DNA of 64,000 bases from Halomonas icarae (GCF_009901955.1 NZ_WUTS01000001.1:869034-933033); one strand, 5' to 3'; shown: positions 37,418 through 47,125, numbered from the stretch's first letter. Translations and numbers: made by a program. The notes: a model not told the origin generated them from the letters alone.

Positions 37418-38196
37418 CAGTGATCTCCTGTAGCAGAGCCTTGGGCCGACGAGACGGCGGGGTCGGGTTGCTGATCAGTTGCGCCGGAGCTGGAGTGCTG
37501 AGAGTCGGCGTGGGAGTCAGGCCGTTGGGAGTAGCTCAGCGGATCGCGCACCCCGTTGGCGGCGAAGGCCGCCAGGCGCTCCCGGCAGCTGCCGCAACGC
37601 CCGCAGGCCAGGGCTTCGCCCCGGTAGCAGGTCCAGGTCTCGGCGTAGTCGAGCCCCATGGCCAGGCCATCGGCGAGGATGGCGGTCTTGTCGTGGTGCA
37701 GGTAGGGCGCATGAACGGCGATCGGGGTGAAGTGGGCGAGGCCGGCCACGGCCTGCATGGCCGCGACGAACTCGGGTCGGCAGTCCGGGTAGAGCACGTG
37801 GTCGCCACCATGGGCACCGTAATCGACCCGGTCGGCGCCGATGTTCACTGCCTTGGCGATGGCCAGCGAGAGCAGGATCATGTTGCGGTTGGGTACCACG
37901 GTGTCCTGAAGGCTGGTCTCTTCGTAGTCGGCCTCCGGTAGCGTACGACTGGCATCGGTCAGTGCCGAGGCGTCGATCAGGCCATGGATGGCAGTGATGT
38001 CGACCACCTGATGAGGCATGCCGAGCCGCTGGCAGACTCGGCGGGCGACCTCGAGCTCGCGGGCATGGCGCTGGCCGTAGTCGAAGGAGAGGGCGTGTAC
38101 CCGGCGGCCCTCGCGTAGGGCACGGTGCAGCACGGTATAGGAGTCCATGCCACCGGAGTAGATCACCACGGTGGCCGGGGAGTCGGGTTGGGTCAT
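37417..38196 (-). CDS. queC: 7-cyano-7-deazaguanine synthase
   Basis: ATP-dependent enzyme converting CDG to preQ0. The 259-residue product has the PP-loop [29 protein letters not shown], the [15 protein letters not shown] block and the zinc-binding CGRCGSC. After residue ~222 there is a Ser/Gln/Asp-rich tail of roughly 36 residues not found in typical QueC (about 230). First gene of the que operon, divergent from trhP. No preQ1 riboswitch was recognised upstream. Confidence 0.96.
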   Translation of the reverse strand: MTQPDSPATVVIYSGGMDSYTVLHRALREGRRVHALSFDYGQRHARELEVARRVCQRLGMPHQVVDITAIHGLIDASALTDASRTLPEADYEETSLQDTVVPNRNMILLSLAIAKAVNIGADRVDYGAHGGDHVLYPDCRPEFVAAMQAVAGLAHFTPIAVHAPYLHHDKTAILADGLAMGLDYAETWTCYRGEALACGRCGSCRERLAAFAANGVRDPLSYSQRPDSHADSQHSSSGATDQQPDPAVSSAQGSATGDH

Positions 38197-38421
38197 GGGG
38201 GTACCTGATGAGTCGGAGAATTTGTCCGTCCCGTCGCACCATCTATCGGGCGCGTCGGGACCTTGGCCGGGGTCCGGTCCGGAAGGCCGCCTAGTCTACG
38301 CAAGGCGGGGGATTCTGGCCAGAATCGGCGTGAGTTGCTACACTTTCGCGCCTTTCATCCCCTTGCATCCCTGCGGCCAGACGCCGTCGAGGATGCCATC
38401 GTCCTGACAACGGTGATCCCC

Positions 38422-39846
38422 ATGCAAGCCCCTGAACTGCTGTCCCCCGCGGGCACCTTCAAGAACATGCGTTACGCCTTCGCCTATGGCGCGGATGCGG
38501 TCTATGCCGGCCAGCCGCGCTATTCGCTGCGCGTGCGCAACAACGATTTCAAGCTCGATAACCTGCACAAGGGCATCGCCTATGCGCATGAGCGGGGCAA
38601 GCAGTTCTACGTGGCCTCGAATATTGCGCCGCATAACAGCAAGCTGAAGACCTATCTGCGCGATATGGAGCCGGTGATCGAGGCCGGACCGGATGCGCTG
38701 ATCATGTCTGACCCTGGGCTGATCATGATGATTCGCGAGCGCTGGCCCGATCAGGAGATTCACCTCTCGGTGCAATCCAATGTGGTCAACTGGGCGGCGG
38801 CGCGCTTCTGGCAGCAGCAGGGGATCAGCCGAATCATTCTCTCTCGCGAGCTGTCGCTCGAGGAGATCGCCGAGATCCGTGCCGAGTGCCCCGATCTCGA
38901 GATCGAGACCTTCGTGCACGGTGCCCTGTGCATCGCCTACTCCGGACGCTGCCTGCTCTCGGGCTATTTCAATCACCGCGACCCCAACCAGGGTACCTGC
39001 ACCAACGCCTGCCGCTGGCAGTACAACACCGTGGCGGCGGCCCACGACGAGACCGGCGACCTGGTGCCGGCCAACTCGGCCGCGGCTCATGCCGCCAGCG
39101 GTGTCTGGACACCGGGCCAGGGCGGCGGCCAGGGTGGGTTGATCGCATCGGGCGGTGGCAGCACGCGCCACAGCACGGCCACGGCCGGTGGGGTAGAGGG
39201 CCAGGATGAGCTCTCGGCCCTGATCGAGGATGCCACGCGCCCCGGTGAGCTGATGCCGATCTTCGAAGATGAGCACGGCACCTATATCATGAACTCCAAG
39301 GATCTGCGCGCCGTGCAGCACGTGCCGCGGCTCACCGAGATGGGGGTCTCCTCGTTGAAGATCGAGGGGCGCACCAAGTCCCACTACTATGTGGCGCGCA
39401 CCGCCCAGGTCTATCGTCGGGCCATCGACGACGCCGTGGCTGGCCGTCCCTTCGACATGCGTCTGATGGATGAACTCGACAACCTCGCCAACCGCGGCTA
39501 CACGGAGGGCTTCTATCGCCGCCATGTCCACGACGAATATCAGAACTATGAGCGTGGCAACTCCGTGGGCGTGCACCAGCAGTTTGTCGGCGAGGTGATC
39601 GGCTACGACCCCGACCGCGGCGTTCTCGAGATCGACGTCAAGAACCGCTTCGAGGTGGGGGATGGCATGGAGCTGATGTTGCCGGGTGGCAATCGTCGTT
39701 TCGTCCTCGAGCATATCGAGAACAGGCGCGGTGAATCCGTCGGCGCAGCCCCCGGTTCGGGTCATGTGGTGCGGATCCCGGTGCCTGGCGAGGCGATCGC
39801 CCCGGAGCGAATCGAGTTTGCGCTGCTGATGCGCGATCTCGGCTGA
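38422..39846 (+). CDS. trhP: U32-family tRNA hydroxylation protein TrhP/YegQ
   Basis: A 474-residue peptidase-U32-family protein; E. coli YegQ (TrhP) is needed for prephenate-dependent 5-hydroxylation of U34 in tRNA. Family blocks are ELLSPAGTFKNMRYAFAYGA, the FVHGALCIAYSGRCLLSGYF signature (in 20 residues), NACRW and FEDEHGTYIMNSKDL. Between the signature and the FEDEHG block there is a Gly/Ala/Ser-rich low-complexity stretch (about residues 205-265). The start at 38422 gives MQAPELLSPAG; the upstream ribosome-binding site (GGTGA) is weak. Confidence 0.9.
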   Translation: MQAPELLSPAGTFKNMRYAFAYGADAVYAGQPRYSLRVRNNDFKLDNLHKGIAYAHERGKQFYVASNIAPHNSKLKTYLRDMEPVIEAGPDALIMSDPGLIMMIRERWPDQEIHLSVQSNVVNWAAARFWQQQGISRIILSRELSLEEIAEIRAECPDLEIETFVHGALCIAYSGRCLLSGYFNHRDPNQGTCTNACRWQYNTVAAAHDETGDLVPANSAAAHAASGVWTPGQGGGQGGLIASGGGSTRHSTATAGGVEGQDELSALIEDATRPGELMPIFEDEHGTYIMNSKDLRAVQHVPRLTEMGVSSLKIEGRTKSHYYVARTAQVYRRAIDDAVAGRPFDMRLMDELDNLANRGYTEGFYRRHVHDEYQNYERGNSVGVHQQFVGEVIGYDPDRGVLEIDVKNRFEVGDGMELMLPGGNRRFVLEHIENRRGESVGAAPGSGHVVRIPVPGEAIAPERIEFALLMRDLG

Positions 39847-39898
39847 CGGGAGATTGCTGGGGTAATAGCCAGCCGGCGTCATACCGGTGAGAGACGAT

Positions 39899-39930
39899 GC
39901 GAGCCCACCCCTTTCCAGGGGTGGGCTCGC
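39899..39930. terminator. Bidirectional terminator between trhP and the DUF2789 gene
   Basis: A perfect 13-bp stem, GCGAGCCCACCCC with GGGGTGGGCTCGC, around a 6-base loop between two convergent genes. No strong T-tract on either side, but the stem is long and GC-rich. Confidence 0.75.
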
Positions 39931-39960
39931 GGCGTATATGGCGATCACCCGGGTGGGATG

Positions 39961-40197
39961 TCACTCCTTGCGTAGTGAGGCGTTGAGGTGATCGACCACC
40001 TCGGCCCAGTCGGCATCCTCCTCGATCGCTTCGCGCAGGAATTCCGCCTGTCCTTCGTTCCAGCAGGCGGCATCGGGCAGGGCCGTCTCCTCGGGGATAG
40101 GGGCGTGGCGGTCGATAAAGCGCTTGATCGAATCGGGATCCGAAGCGAGCCCGAGCTGTTCGAAGAGTTCGCTGAAGGGGTGGTCGGGATGTTCCAT
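39961..40197 (-). CDS. DUF2789 family protein
   Basis: A 78-residue acidic helical protein matching the DUF2789 family: HPFSELFEQLGLASDPDSIK, a Trp-containing ACWNEGQAEFLREAIEEDADW segment (only partly quoted: WNEGQAEFLREA) and DHLNASLR at the end. Function unknown. The ATG at 40197 starts MEHPDHPFSELF, as in relatives; an ATG at 40371 would add 58 residues with no similarity to the family. Confidence 0.85.
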   Translation of the reverse strand: MEHPDHPFSELFEQLGLASDPDSIKRFIDRHAPIPEETALPDAACWNEGQAEFLREAIEEDADWAEVVDHLNASLRKE

Positions 40198-40321
40198 GGT
40201 GGCGTCCCCGGCTGGGTCGGTGGGGCGGTCAGCCGATGGTGACCGCGAAGCATGCACCCCCACCATAGCCATTTGTCGCGCCCTCTGCCTGAAGCGCGTC
40301 AACGCTCCTGAGTCGGTGGCG

Positions 40322-41377
40322 CTAACGCTCCCCCACCAGTGGCGCAAGGAAGCGACGTCGCCGCTCGGCATCCTCCAGCGGCTGGGCGAGCAGGTGAACC
40401 AGCTTGGTCAGGGCCGCCTCCGGAGTCATGGCGCCACCCGCCAGCACCCCGGCATCGGTGAGCCCCTGGCCGGCGGCATAGTCCCCCGGGCGGATGGTGC
40501 CATGGGGGCACTGGCTGATGGCGGCGATCAGCTTGCCGTCAGCGCTGGCTCGGGTCAGCTGTTCCAGCAGGGCAGAATCGTCGGGCAGGTTGCCGGCTCC
40601 CCACACCTCTAACAGGGCCCCCTTGAGGCGTGGGTCGTTGAGCCAGGCCGCCAGCTGCCGGGGGCTGATGCCGGGCCACAACGCGATACGCGACACGCCG
40701 CCGTCGCCAAGCGGCGCATAGTCGGGTAGCTCAAAGCGCGGCGCGATCTCCTCCTCTCGGGCAAGGCCATGTTCGGGATAATGCCTGGCGGTGTCTGCGA
40801 TCTGCTCGCCGAGCAGTGGAGCGTTGGGGCTTTCGAAGGCGATGGCATCGCAGGTATGCCACTTGCGGGCACGTACACCGCGCAGCAGCCTTCCCCCGAA
40901 AGCGATGGCGACCTCCTGGAGTGCCGGGTTGGCGGCGAAGCGCAGTGCCAGGGCGACGTTTCCGGCGGCGTCGCTGTTCGGCGCCTCCAGGGGCTGCATG
41001 GCGCCGGTGAACACCACGGGGCGGTCGATGCCCTGCAGCTGGTAGGCGAGACTCGCGGCGCTCCAGGCCAGGGTATCGGTGCCGTGAAGCACCACGATGC
41101 CGGCGTGGTCACGGTAGCGCGCGGCGATGACCGCGGCCAGTCGCGACCAGTCGGCGGGGGTGGCCGCGCTGGAGTCGATGGGGTTCGATAGGGAGAGCAG
41201 CTCGTAGGCGGGCAGTTCGGCGACGGTGCCCCCCGGCAGGCACTTCAGGGCGCGTGCCAGGCGGGCTTCGATATTGCCGCCCGGGGCCAGTCCTCTGGGC
41301 GTCTCCTGCATCCCCAGGGTACCGCCGGTGTAGATCACGAGCAGGGGGCGAGGCCGTCGGGAGTCAGGCATGCACAT
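40322..41377 (-). CDS. ansA: Type I L-asparaginase
   Basis: Cytoplasmic asparaginase, asparagine to aspartate and ammonia. The 351-residue protein has the two threonine motifs VIYTGGTLGM and LHGTDTLAWSA, plus FTGAMQPL carrying the conserved region where Lys is often found, and no signal peptide, which places it with AnsA rather than periplasmic AnsB. AGGAG lies six bases before the ATG at 41377. The ribosome-binding site directly abuts three 25-bp direct repeats in the leader. Confidence 0.93.
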   Translation of the reverse strand: MCMPDSRRPRPLLVIYTGGTLGMQETPRGLAPGGNIEARLARALKCLPGGTVAELPAYELLSLSNPIDSSAATPADWSRLAAVIAARYRDHAGIVVLHGTDTLAWSAASLAYQLQGIDRPVVFTGAMQPLEAPNSDAAGNVALALRFAANPALQEVAIAFGGRLLRGVRARKWHTCDAIAFESPNAPLLGEQIADTARHYPEHGLAREEEIAPRFELPDYAPLGDGGVSRIALWPGISPRQLAAWLNDPRLKGALLEVWGAGNLPDDSALLEQLTRASADGKLIAAISQCPHGTIRPGDYAAGQGLTDAGVLAGGAMTPEAALTKLVHLLAQPLEDAERRRRFLAPLVGER

Positions 41378-41386
41378 GGGCGGCTC

Positions 41387-41461
41387 CTAAGTGGCGTATG
41401 GCCGTTATCATCTAAGTGGCCTATGCCCGAAATCATCTAAGTGGCGTGTGGCCGATATCAT
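41387..41461. repeat. Three 25-bp direct repeats upstream of ansA
   Basis: Copies at 41387-41411, 41412-41436 and 41437-41461, head to tail with no spacers; each starts CTAAGTGGC and ends ATCAT, with a few substitutions between. They occupy most of the gap between the transporter gene stop (41496) and the ansA start (41377). They could be operator sites, a leader-RNA element or a neutral duplication. Confidence 0.93.
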
Positions 41462-41495
41462 GGCGGCACAGGGGTATGATCAGAGCGCCTGGTCG

Positions 41496-42707
41496 CTATC
41501 GAGTGACCACCTGGCCATCATTGTCGATCTCCAGGCGGCGGTTGCGGCCGGCAAAGAGGGCAAAGGTGGCGGCTAACGCACAGATCGCCAGCAGCACGCC
41601 GGTGATGATGCCGAGCCCCAGGTCGAGCTGAAGCATCACGCCCACCCCCAGCGGTCCCATGGCGGCCAGCGTGTAGCCACCGCCCTGGGCCAGGCCGGAG
41701 AGCTTGCCGGCCAGGCGCGAGTTGCCGGTGCGCAGTACGATCAGTGTCAGGGCGAGACTGAAGCTGCCGCCCTGGCCCAGGCCGAGCAGGATCACGCCGA
41801 TCCAGCGCAGTGAGGGAGTGCCCTGCAGCAGCAGCCAGAACCCCGAGGCGACCAGTGCCAGCACCAGCAGCAGGGCGGGGCGCTGATCCCGGCCCAGGCG
41901 TGCCAGCCAGGGGGCGGCCAGGGCGGCGGGCAATTGCACCATCACCGAGGCGCCCATCATCCAGCCGGCCTCGGCTTCACCGTAGCCACGTGCTACCAGC
42001 AGGGTGGGAAGCCAGCCAAAGACGATATAGGCAAGTGATGACTGTAGTCCCATCATCAACATCACCTGCCAGGCCAGGGGTTGGGTCAGCACCGCGCGCA
42101 TCGAACCGCCACCGCCGGGCAGCGCCGCTTCATCGCGGCGGGGAGCCAGGGTCTGCCAGGCCACCAGGGCGATGAGCGCCAGCGCCGACCAGCTGGCAAG
42201 CCCCAGATGCCACGCGCCCAACCAGTCGGCCAGAGGGATGCTCAAGCCTGCCCCCAGGGCCCCGCCCAGACACAGTGCCATGGTATAGACGCCCGTCATC
42301 AGGTCGGCCCCCGCGGGTAGCTCGCGCTTGACCAGCGCCGGCAGCAGGGTGCCAGCCACGCCGATGGCGGCGCCCGCCATCAGGGTGCCGATAAAAAGCG
42401 CGGTGATCACGGGAATGCCACGCAGCGCCAGCCCCACGGCCAGCAGTATCAACCCGGCGGCCAGGGCCCGCTCGGGTCCCAGGCGCTTGGCCAGCCAGGG
42501 GGCCAAGGGAGCAAACAGCCCCAGGCAGAGAACGGGTAGCGTGGTGAGGGTGCCGATGGCCAATGCCGACAACCCCGTATCCTGTTGGACACGAGTCAGC
42601 ACCGGGGCCAGGGAGGAGAGGGCGGGGCGCAGGTTGAGGCCCACCAGCACCATCAGAGTGATAAACAGTCCCAGGCTGACGCGGGACTCCCGCTTAGTCG
42701 CGGTCAT
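41496..42707 (-). CDS. CynX/NimT-type MFS transporter
   Basis: A 403-residue major facilitator with about 12 hydrophobic helices. The N-terminal LNLRPALSSLAPVL and the LAKRLGPERAL loop are typical of the CynX/NimT subfamily (cyanate and 2-nitroimidazole transporters and relatives). Substrate cannot be assigned; no cyanase gene is nearby. Its first 14 bases overlap the end of the upstream unknown gene, so the two are probably co-transcribed, possibly with ansA downstream. Confidence 0.87.
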   Translation of the reverse strand: MTATKRESRVSLGLFITLMVLVGLNLRPALSSLAPVLTRVQQDTGLSALAIGTLTTLPVLCLGLFAPLAPWLAKRLGPERALAAGLILLAVGLALRGIPVITALFIGTLMAGAAIGVAGTLLPALVKRELPAGADLMTGVYTMALCLGGALGAGLSIPLADWLGAWHLGLASWSALALIALVAWQTLAPRRDEAALPGGGGSMRAVLTQPLAWQVMLMMGLQSSLAYIVFGWLPTLLVARGYGEAEAGWMMGASVMVQLPAALAAPWLARLGRDQRPALLLVLALVASGFWLLLQGTPSLRWIGVILLGLGQGGSFSLALTLIVLRTGNSRLAGKLSGLAQGGGYTLAAMGPLGVGVMLQLDLGLGIITGVLLAICALAATFALFAGRNRRLEIDNDGQVVTR

Positions 42708-43248
42708 GTCGCCACTCCCTGGCCTGCTTGGGGCGCAGTCTCAGGCGCTGCTCTTCTCTGCGGGGTGCCAGGAGAGGATGCTCCTCGCTTTGGTTCTCGG
42801 GCCGAAAGACCACCCTGCCAAGATGGTGGGGCATCTCTTGTTTCACCTGGCGCAGGATATCGGTGACATCCTCCGCACTGACCAGTGCGCCGCCTCCGTT
42901 CAGCGGGTCGGGCTGGGCCACCAGGCGACCCTCGAAGAGCCAGCAGCGCTGGGGAACCTGGGCGATCTGCCAGTCGCGGCCCTGCCAGCGGGCCTGGTTA
43001 TCGGGGAGCAGCTGCAGCTCTTCCAGCGGCACCAGCGCCTCAAAGAGTCGGGCGTTCAGCACGGCTCGACCGCCCGTGGCCATGCGCACGGGCCCCGTAT
43101 AGCGAGAGTCGTTCAGCGCCGTCATTACCGCCTTGCGATTCGGCTTGGCGGGCAGGGTCGCACGGCCACAGAGATGCAGCAGGTCGTGGTCGACCTGCTT
43201 GATAACCCAGATATCAATAGGTTGCTTGCCAAACAGTTGTTTGAGCAT
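42694..43248 (-). CDS. Unrecognised cytoplasmic protein
   Basis: A 184-residue protein without membrane segments or signal peptide. The N-terminal two thirds look folded (QVDHDLLHLCGRATL, NDSRYTGPVRMATGGRAVLN), the last ~35 residues are rich in Arg, Glu and Gln. No family was recognised. It overlaps the transporter gene by 14 bp. The upstream gap contains TCACA-TAT-TGTGA (43285-43297), a short palindrome that could be an operator. Confidence 0.7.
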   Translation of the reverse strand: MLKQLFGKQPIDIWVIKQVDHDLLHLCGRATLPAKPNRKAVMTALNDSRYTGPVRMATGGRAVLNARLFEALVPLEELQLLPDNQARWQGRDWQIAQVPQRCWLFEGRLVAQPDPLNGGGALVSAEDVTDILRQVKQEMPHHLGRVVFRPENQSEEHPLLAPRREEQRLRLRPKQAREWRHDRD

Positions 43249-43317
43249 GGTTGAGTGACATTGTTGGGGGAGTGGGGGGTATATTCACATATTGTGATGC
43301 TATCCGCTACCGCCGGG

Positions 43318-44649
43318 TCAGGCCTGCTGGCGACCGCCACCACTACTGTTTCTGCCCCCGCGCCGGCGTCGACGCGTGGCGGTTGCCTGATCATCGTCGC
43401 GCCGCTGGCCTTGTCCACGTGGTTGGCCACCGCCACCGCGTTTCTGGCCATTACCGCCGCGTCCACCACCGCCACGACGATTGCGGCCGTTTTCGATGGG
43501 CTCCGGCTTGGCATTGGGGTCGGGCTCGAAGCCGGGCTCGATGCGCTTCTCGAGGTCGCGCTTGATCAACCGCTCGATGCCCTTGAGCAACCCATGCTCG
43601 TCGACGCAGACCAGCGACACCGCCTGTCCCTCGCTTCCGGCACGGCCGGTGCGGCCGATACGGTGGACATAGTCCTCGGCGACATTGGGCAGCTCGAAGT
43701 TGACCACGTGGGGCAGCTCCTCGATGTCGAGGCCACGGGCGGCGATGTCGGTGGCCACCAGCACCTGCAGGTCACCGGTCTTGAAGGCGGCCAGCGCCTT
43801 GGTGCGCGCCGACTGGCTCTTGTTGCCATGAATCGCCATGGCCGGGATCTCCTGCTTGGAGAGCTGTTCGGCCAGACGGTTGGCACCGTGCTTGGTGCGG
43901 GTGAAGACCAGTACCTGGTGCCAGTCGTGCTCGGTAATCAGGTGGGCCAGCAGCTCGCGCTTCTTCTCGCGGTCGACACGGTAGATCGTCTGATCGACGA
44001 GCTCGGCGGTGGTGTTGCGGCGAGCGACCTCGATCATCTTGGGATCGTCGAGCAGCTTGTTGGCCAGTGCCTGGATCTCGTTGGAGAAGGTCGCCGAGAA
44101 CAGCAGGTTCTGGCGCTTCTCGGGCAGGACCCGCAGGATCTTCTTGATATCGTGGATGAAGCCCATGTCGAGCATGCGGTCGGCTTCGTCGAGCACCAGG
44201 ATCTCTACCTTCGACAGATCGACGTGTTTCTGCTGCTGCAGGTCGAGCAGACGCCCGGGGGTGGCGACGAGCACATCGAGGCCAGGGCGGATGGCATCGA
44301 CCTGGGGCTGCTGGCCGACGCCGCCGAAGATCACGTGGCTCTTCAGGGTCAGCAGGCGACCATAGTCGGCCACGCTCTCGCCTACCTGGGCGGCCAGCTC
44401 ACGGGTCGGTGTCAGCACCAGGGCACGCACCTGACGCTTGCCGGGGCGTGGGCCGTCGGCCAGGCGTTGCAGCATCGGCAGGGTAAAGCCGGCGGTCTTG
44501 CCGGTGCCTGTCTGGGCGCTGGCCAGCAGGTCACCGCCCTTGAGCACGGCGGGGATCGCCTGCTGCTGGATGGGAGTCGGGATGGTGTAGCCTTGTGCCT
44601 CTACGGCGCTCAGCAGTTCGGCACGCAGGCCGAGTTCGGAAAAGGTCAT
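43318..44649 (-). CDS. rhlE: DEAD-box RNA helicase, RhlE type
   Basis: A 443-residue ATP-dependent RNA helicase involved in ribosome or RNA remodelling. Motifs in order: Q-motif [10 protein letters not shown], Walker [28 protein letters not shown] box [16 protein letters not shown] in LLFSATF, and [10 protein letters not shown]. The C-terminal ~70 residues are an RGG-like, Arg/Gly/Gln-rich tail. The start at 44649 has GGAGA upstream and begins MTFSELGL, as in RhlE; an ATG six codons upstream is less likely. Confidence 0.93.
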   Translation of the reverse strand: MTFSELGLRAELLSAVEAQGYTIPTPIQQQAIPAVLKGGDLLASAQTGTGKTAGFTLPMLQRLADGPRPGKRQVRALVLTPTRELAAQVGESVADYGRLLTLKSHVIFGGVGQQPQVDAIRPGLDVLVATPGRLLDLQQQKHVDLSKVEILVLDEADRMLDMGFIHDIKKILRVLPEKRQNLLFSATFSNEIQALANKLLDDPKMIEVARRNTTAELVDQTIYRVDREKKRELLAHLITEHDWHQVLVFTRTKHGANRLAEQLSKQEIPAMAIHGNKSQSARTKALAAFKTGDLQVLVATDIAARGLDIEELPHVVNFELPNVAEDYVHRIGRTGRAGSEGQAVSLVCVDEHGLLKGIERLIKRDLEKRIEPGFEPDPNAKPEPIENGRNRRGGGGRGGNGQKRGGGGQPRGQGQRRDDDQATATRRRRRGGRNSSGGGRQQA

Positions 44650-44800
44650 GCGGTCTCCGCAGAACACCTCGGCCGTGCCGCGCGATCATGCGCAGCCAGT
44701 CCCGGGCCGGGGTGTGAAAGATTCGGGGTCAGGGCGCGGCAGGAGGGACTCGCTGATGTGCCGCGACGCGCATTATGCCAGATTCCGGGCTTGGGCGCAG

Positions 44801-45436
44801 CTACTCTTGCCGGCGTGTGCCGCGAACGGCCTCGGCGAGCTCGTCGGCCGCGCTGTCCCACCCTCGGCCCAGGGCGCGGACCAGTGCGGGATAGCCATCG
44901 GCCTCGAGGGCGTTTTCGAGCACCAGGGGCTGCATCGCCAACAGGCTCCCGTCGGCGGCATGCAGGCGCCAGCGGCCGCCGATGACGGCCCGGCCATCGT
45001 GACGCCCCTGGAAACGGTCGATCTCCAGCGCCAGGCGCAGGGAATTTGCCTCGCGGGGGGCCGTGCCGTCGAGAAGGACCCGGGTATCGGGAAGCCGCTG
45101 CGCCAGGCGGTCACGCAGGCCGCGTTGCAGCTGCTTGCCGAGGGCTTCGGCCCATTGATGGCCGCGGGCTTCCACCAGGGTGATATCGTCGATCTGCATG
45201 ACGATGCCCTCGACATCCAGGTAGTCGGCGAGTCGTGGCGTGGCAACCTGCAGCTGATAGCGCGTTTCGGCTCCCGCCGCACCCTGCCGAGTGGCCTCTG
45301 GCATGGTGGCTTCGGGCATGGTGGCTGCTGGCAAGGTGTAGCGCTCGGGCGCGGGCTTGCTACTGGCGCACCCCCCCAGCGTGCCAGCCAGCAGCAGGAT
45401 GGCCAGGGCGGCACCAATCCATCTTCTTGCCATCAT
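44801..45436 (-). CDS. pqiC: PqiC-type lipoprotein
   Basis: A 211-residue outer-membrane lipoprotein of the ABC-transport auxiliary (DUF330) family. The signal peptide ends in the lipobox LGGC with C23 as the lipidated residue. After it comes a short repeated linker, MPEATMPEAT, then the folded domain (YQLQVATPRLADYLD...). It is the last gene of pqiABC, 12 bp after pqiB; PqiC forms the outer-membrane ring that receives the PqiB tube. Confidence 0.9.
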   Translation of the reverse strand: MMARRWIGAALAILLLAGTLGGCASSKPAPERYTLPAATMPEATMPEATRQGAAGAETRYQLQVATPRLADYLDVEGIVMQIDDITLVEARGHQWAEALGKQLQRGLRDRLAQRLPDTRVLLDGTAPREANSLRLALEIDRFQGRHDGRAVIGGRWRLHAADGSLLAMQPLVLENALEADGYPALVRALGRGWDSAADELAEAVRGTRRQE

Positions 45437-45448
45437 GACAAGCTCTCC

Positions 45449-47125
45449 TTACTCTCGTGGTGCGCGCGGCACGGGGTCCTTGGCATCCAGGCTGTCGAAC
45501 AGCAGGGCACGTGGGTTGTCGGACAGCGTTCTGGCCACCGGCTGGAGGTCACGCAGCAGCCGCTCCAGGCGCTGGGTGGCGCCCACCAGCTCCTGGTAGG
45601 CTGACGACTCGGGCGAGAGGCCCTCCAGGGTGGTGCGCAGTCCCTCCAGGGTGGCATTGAGGTTGACAGGGACTTCGCGGGTCCCGGGGGCTTCCACCAG
45701 CTCCCTCAGGGAGGCGGAGAGCGTGCGTACTTCCTCGAGCATTGCCTCGGACGCAGCGAGGTTGCGGTCGAGGCCCTCGAGCAGGGGCTCCACCTCCAGG
45801 TCGTTGAGCTTGGCCAGCAGGCTGGTGATCTGTGACTCGATGAGCGCGAACCCCCCGGATGTGGTGGGGAAGACGCGCTGCTCAGCGAAGGTGAGCGGCG
45901 CATACTTCTCCTCCAGCTCGCTGTGAAAGTTGAGGTCCACGAACAGTGCTCCGGTCAGCAGGTTGCCGCTCTTGAGGGTGGCGCGCAGACCCAGTTCGAA
46001 GAAGCGCTCGTATCGGTCTCGCCACTGCTCGAGGTCGATCTTCTGATTCTCGATACCCAGACGCTGGGGCTCGATGCGGATCAGCACCGGTATGGCGAAG
46101 CCGTTGCGACCGCCCGGCTGCTCGGCGGTAAAGTTCCAGGGCACGGCGGCCACGGTGCCTAGACGCACGCCGCGAAACTCGACTGGCGCACCCTTGGTCA
46201 GTCCGCGAACCGAATCGTCGACCAGCAACACGTACTCCAGATAGCGATTGAAGGTTCCCTGGCGTGCGGTGTCCTCGTCGGGGTAGAGGGTGAAGGTCGT
46301 ATCGGCGGCCACCTTGCTACCCAGTGGCAGGTCCTCGGGAACGCCGAAGGTGACGCCACCACCGAGCAGGGCCTCGAAGGATTCGACATTGACCCGAAAG
46401 CCTTCGGAGTCCAGTCGCAGATCGATGCCGCTGGCCGACCAGAAGCGTGTGCTATCGGTCACCAGGCTGGCGTAGGGGGCCTCGATAAAGACCCGATGCT
46501 GCATGCGCCGGGTGGTGGCGTCAAAATCGGCCTCTTCCACGCGGCCCACGGTGTAGCCCTGGTAGGTGACCGGGTCGCCCACACGCAGCGAGTTGCCCAG
46601 CTGACTGATCAGGTTGATGCGCAGACCGGCGGCCCCGGCGGGCGCCACGGGGGGCTGGTCGCTCACCTCGAACTCGCGCGCCTCGATCTCGCTCTCGCCC
46701 GGTTGCAGCTGAATATAGGCGCCGGACAGCACGGTGTTCAGGCCGCTGATGCCCTCGCGCCCCACTCGCGGCTTGACCACCCAAAACTGGCTGTCCTCGA
46801 CCAGCATCGCCTCGTTGTCCGGACCCATACGAGCGGTAATCACGGCGGTGGAGAGATCCTCGGAGAGGTGTACCTGCTCGACCCGGCCGACTTCCACATT
46901 GCGCGTCTTGATCAGGGTGCTGCCTGCCTCGATGCCCTCGGCATTGCTGATGGTCAGGGTGATCTGTGGGCCACGGCTACGGTAGTTGTCGTAGACCAGC
47001 CAGGCACCGATCAACAGGGCCACGATCGGCACGATCCAGATCGGCGAGACGCGTGCCTGAGGCGTAGCCCGAGCATGGTGCTGTGGGGGGGAGGCGTCGT
47101 CATGACGCGGATTCTCTTCACTCAT
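45449..47125 (-). CDS. pqiB: PqiB-type MCE protein
   Basis: A 558-residue periplasm-spanning protein: one N-terminal membrane helix (about 28-45, IWIVPIVALLIGAWLV), three MCE/MlaD domains (about 50-145, 165-225 and 290-400; landmark GLTKGAPVEFRGVRLGTV in the third) and a long coiled-coil C-terminus that in E. coli PqiB builds the needle carrying lipids between membranes. Its ATG overlaps the pqiA stop by four bases. Confidence 0.94.
   Translation of the reverse strand: MSEENPRHDDASPPQHHARATPQARVSPIWIVPIVALLIGAWLVYDNYRSRGPQITLTISNAEGIEAGSTLIKTRNVEVGRVEQVHLSEDLSTAVITARMGPDNEAMLVEDSQFWVVKPRVGREGISGLNTVLSGAYIQLQPGESEIEAREFEVSDQPPVAPAGAAGLRINLISQLGNSLRVGDPVTYQGYTVGRVEEADFDATTRRMQHRVFIEAPYASLVTDSTRFWSASGIDLRLDSEGFRVNVESFEALLGGGVTFGVPEDLPLGSKVAADTTFTLYPDEDTARQGTFNRYLEYVLLVDDSVRGLTKGAPVEFRGVRLGTVAAVPWNFTAEQPGGRNGFAIPVLIRIEPQRLGIENQKIDLEQWRDRYERFFELGLRATLKSGNLLTGALFVDLNFHSELEEKYAPLTFAEQRVFPTTSGGFALIESQITSLLAKLNDLEVEPLLEGLDRNLAASEAMLEEVRTLSASLRELVEAPGTREVPVNLNATLEGLRTTLEGLSPESSAYQELVGATQRLERLLRDLQPVARTLSDNPRALLFDSLDAKDPVPRAPRE

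Noticed and set aside
38197..38421. preQ1 riboswitch upstream of queC
   Set aside because: The gap was read on the minus strand for the compact H-type pseudoknot pattern with an A-rich tail; none was seen.
41387..41461. CRISPR-like array
   Set aside because: The three 25-bp units are directly adjacent with no spacers, and no cas gene is present.
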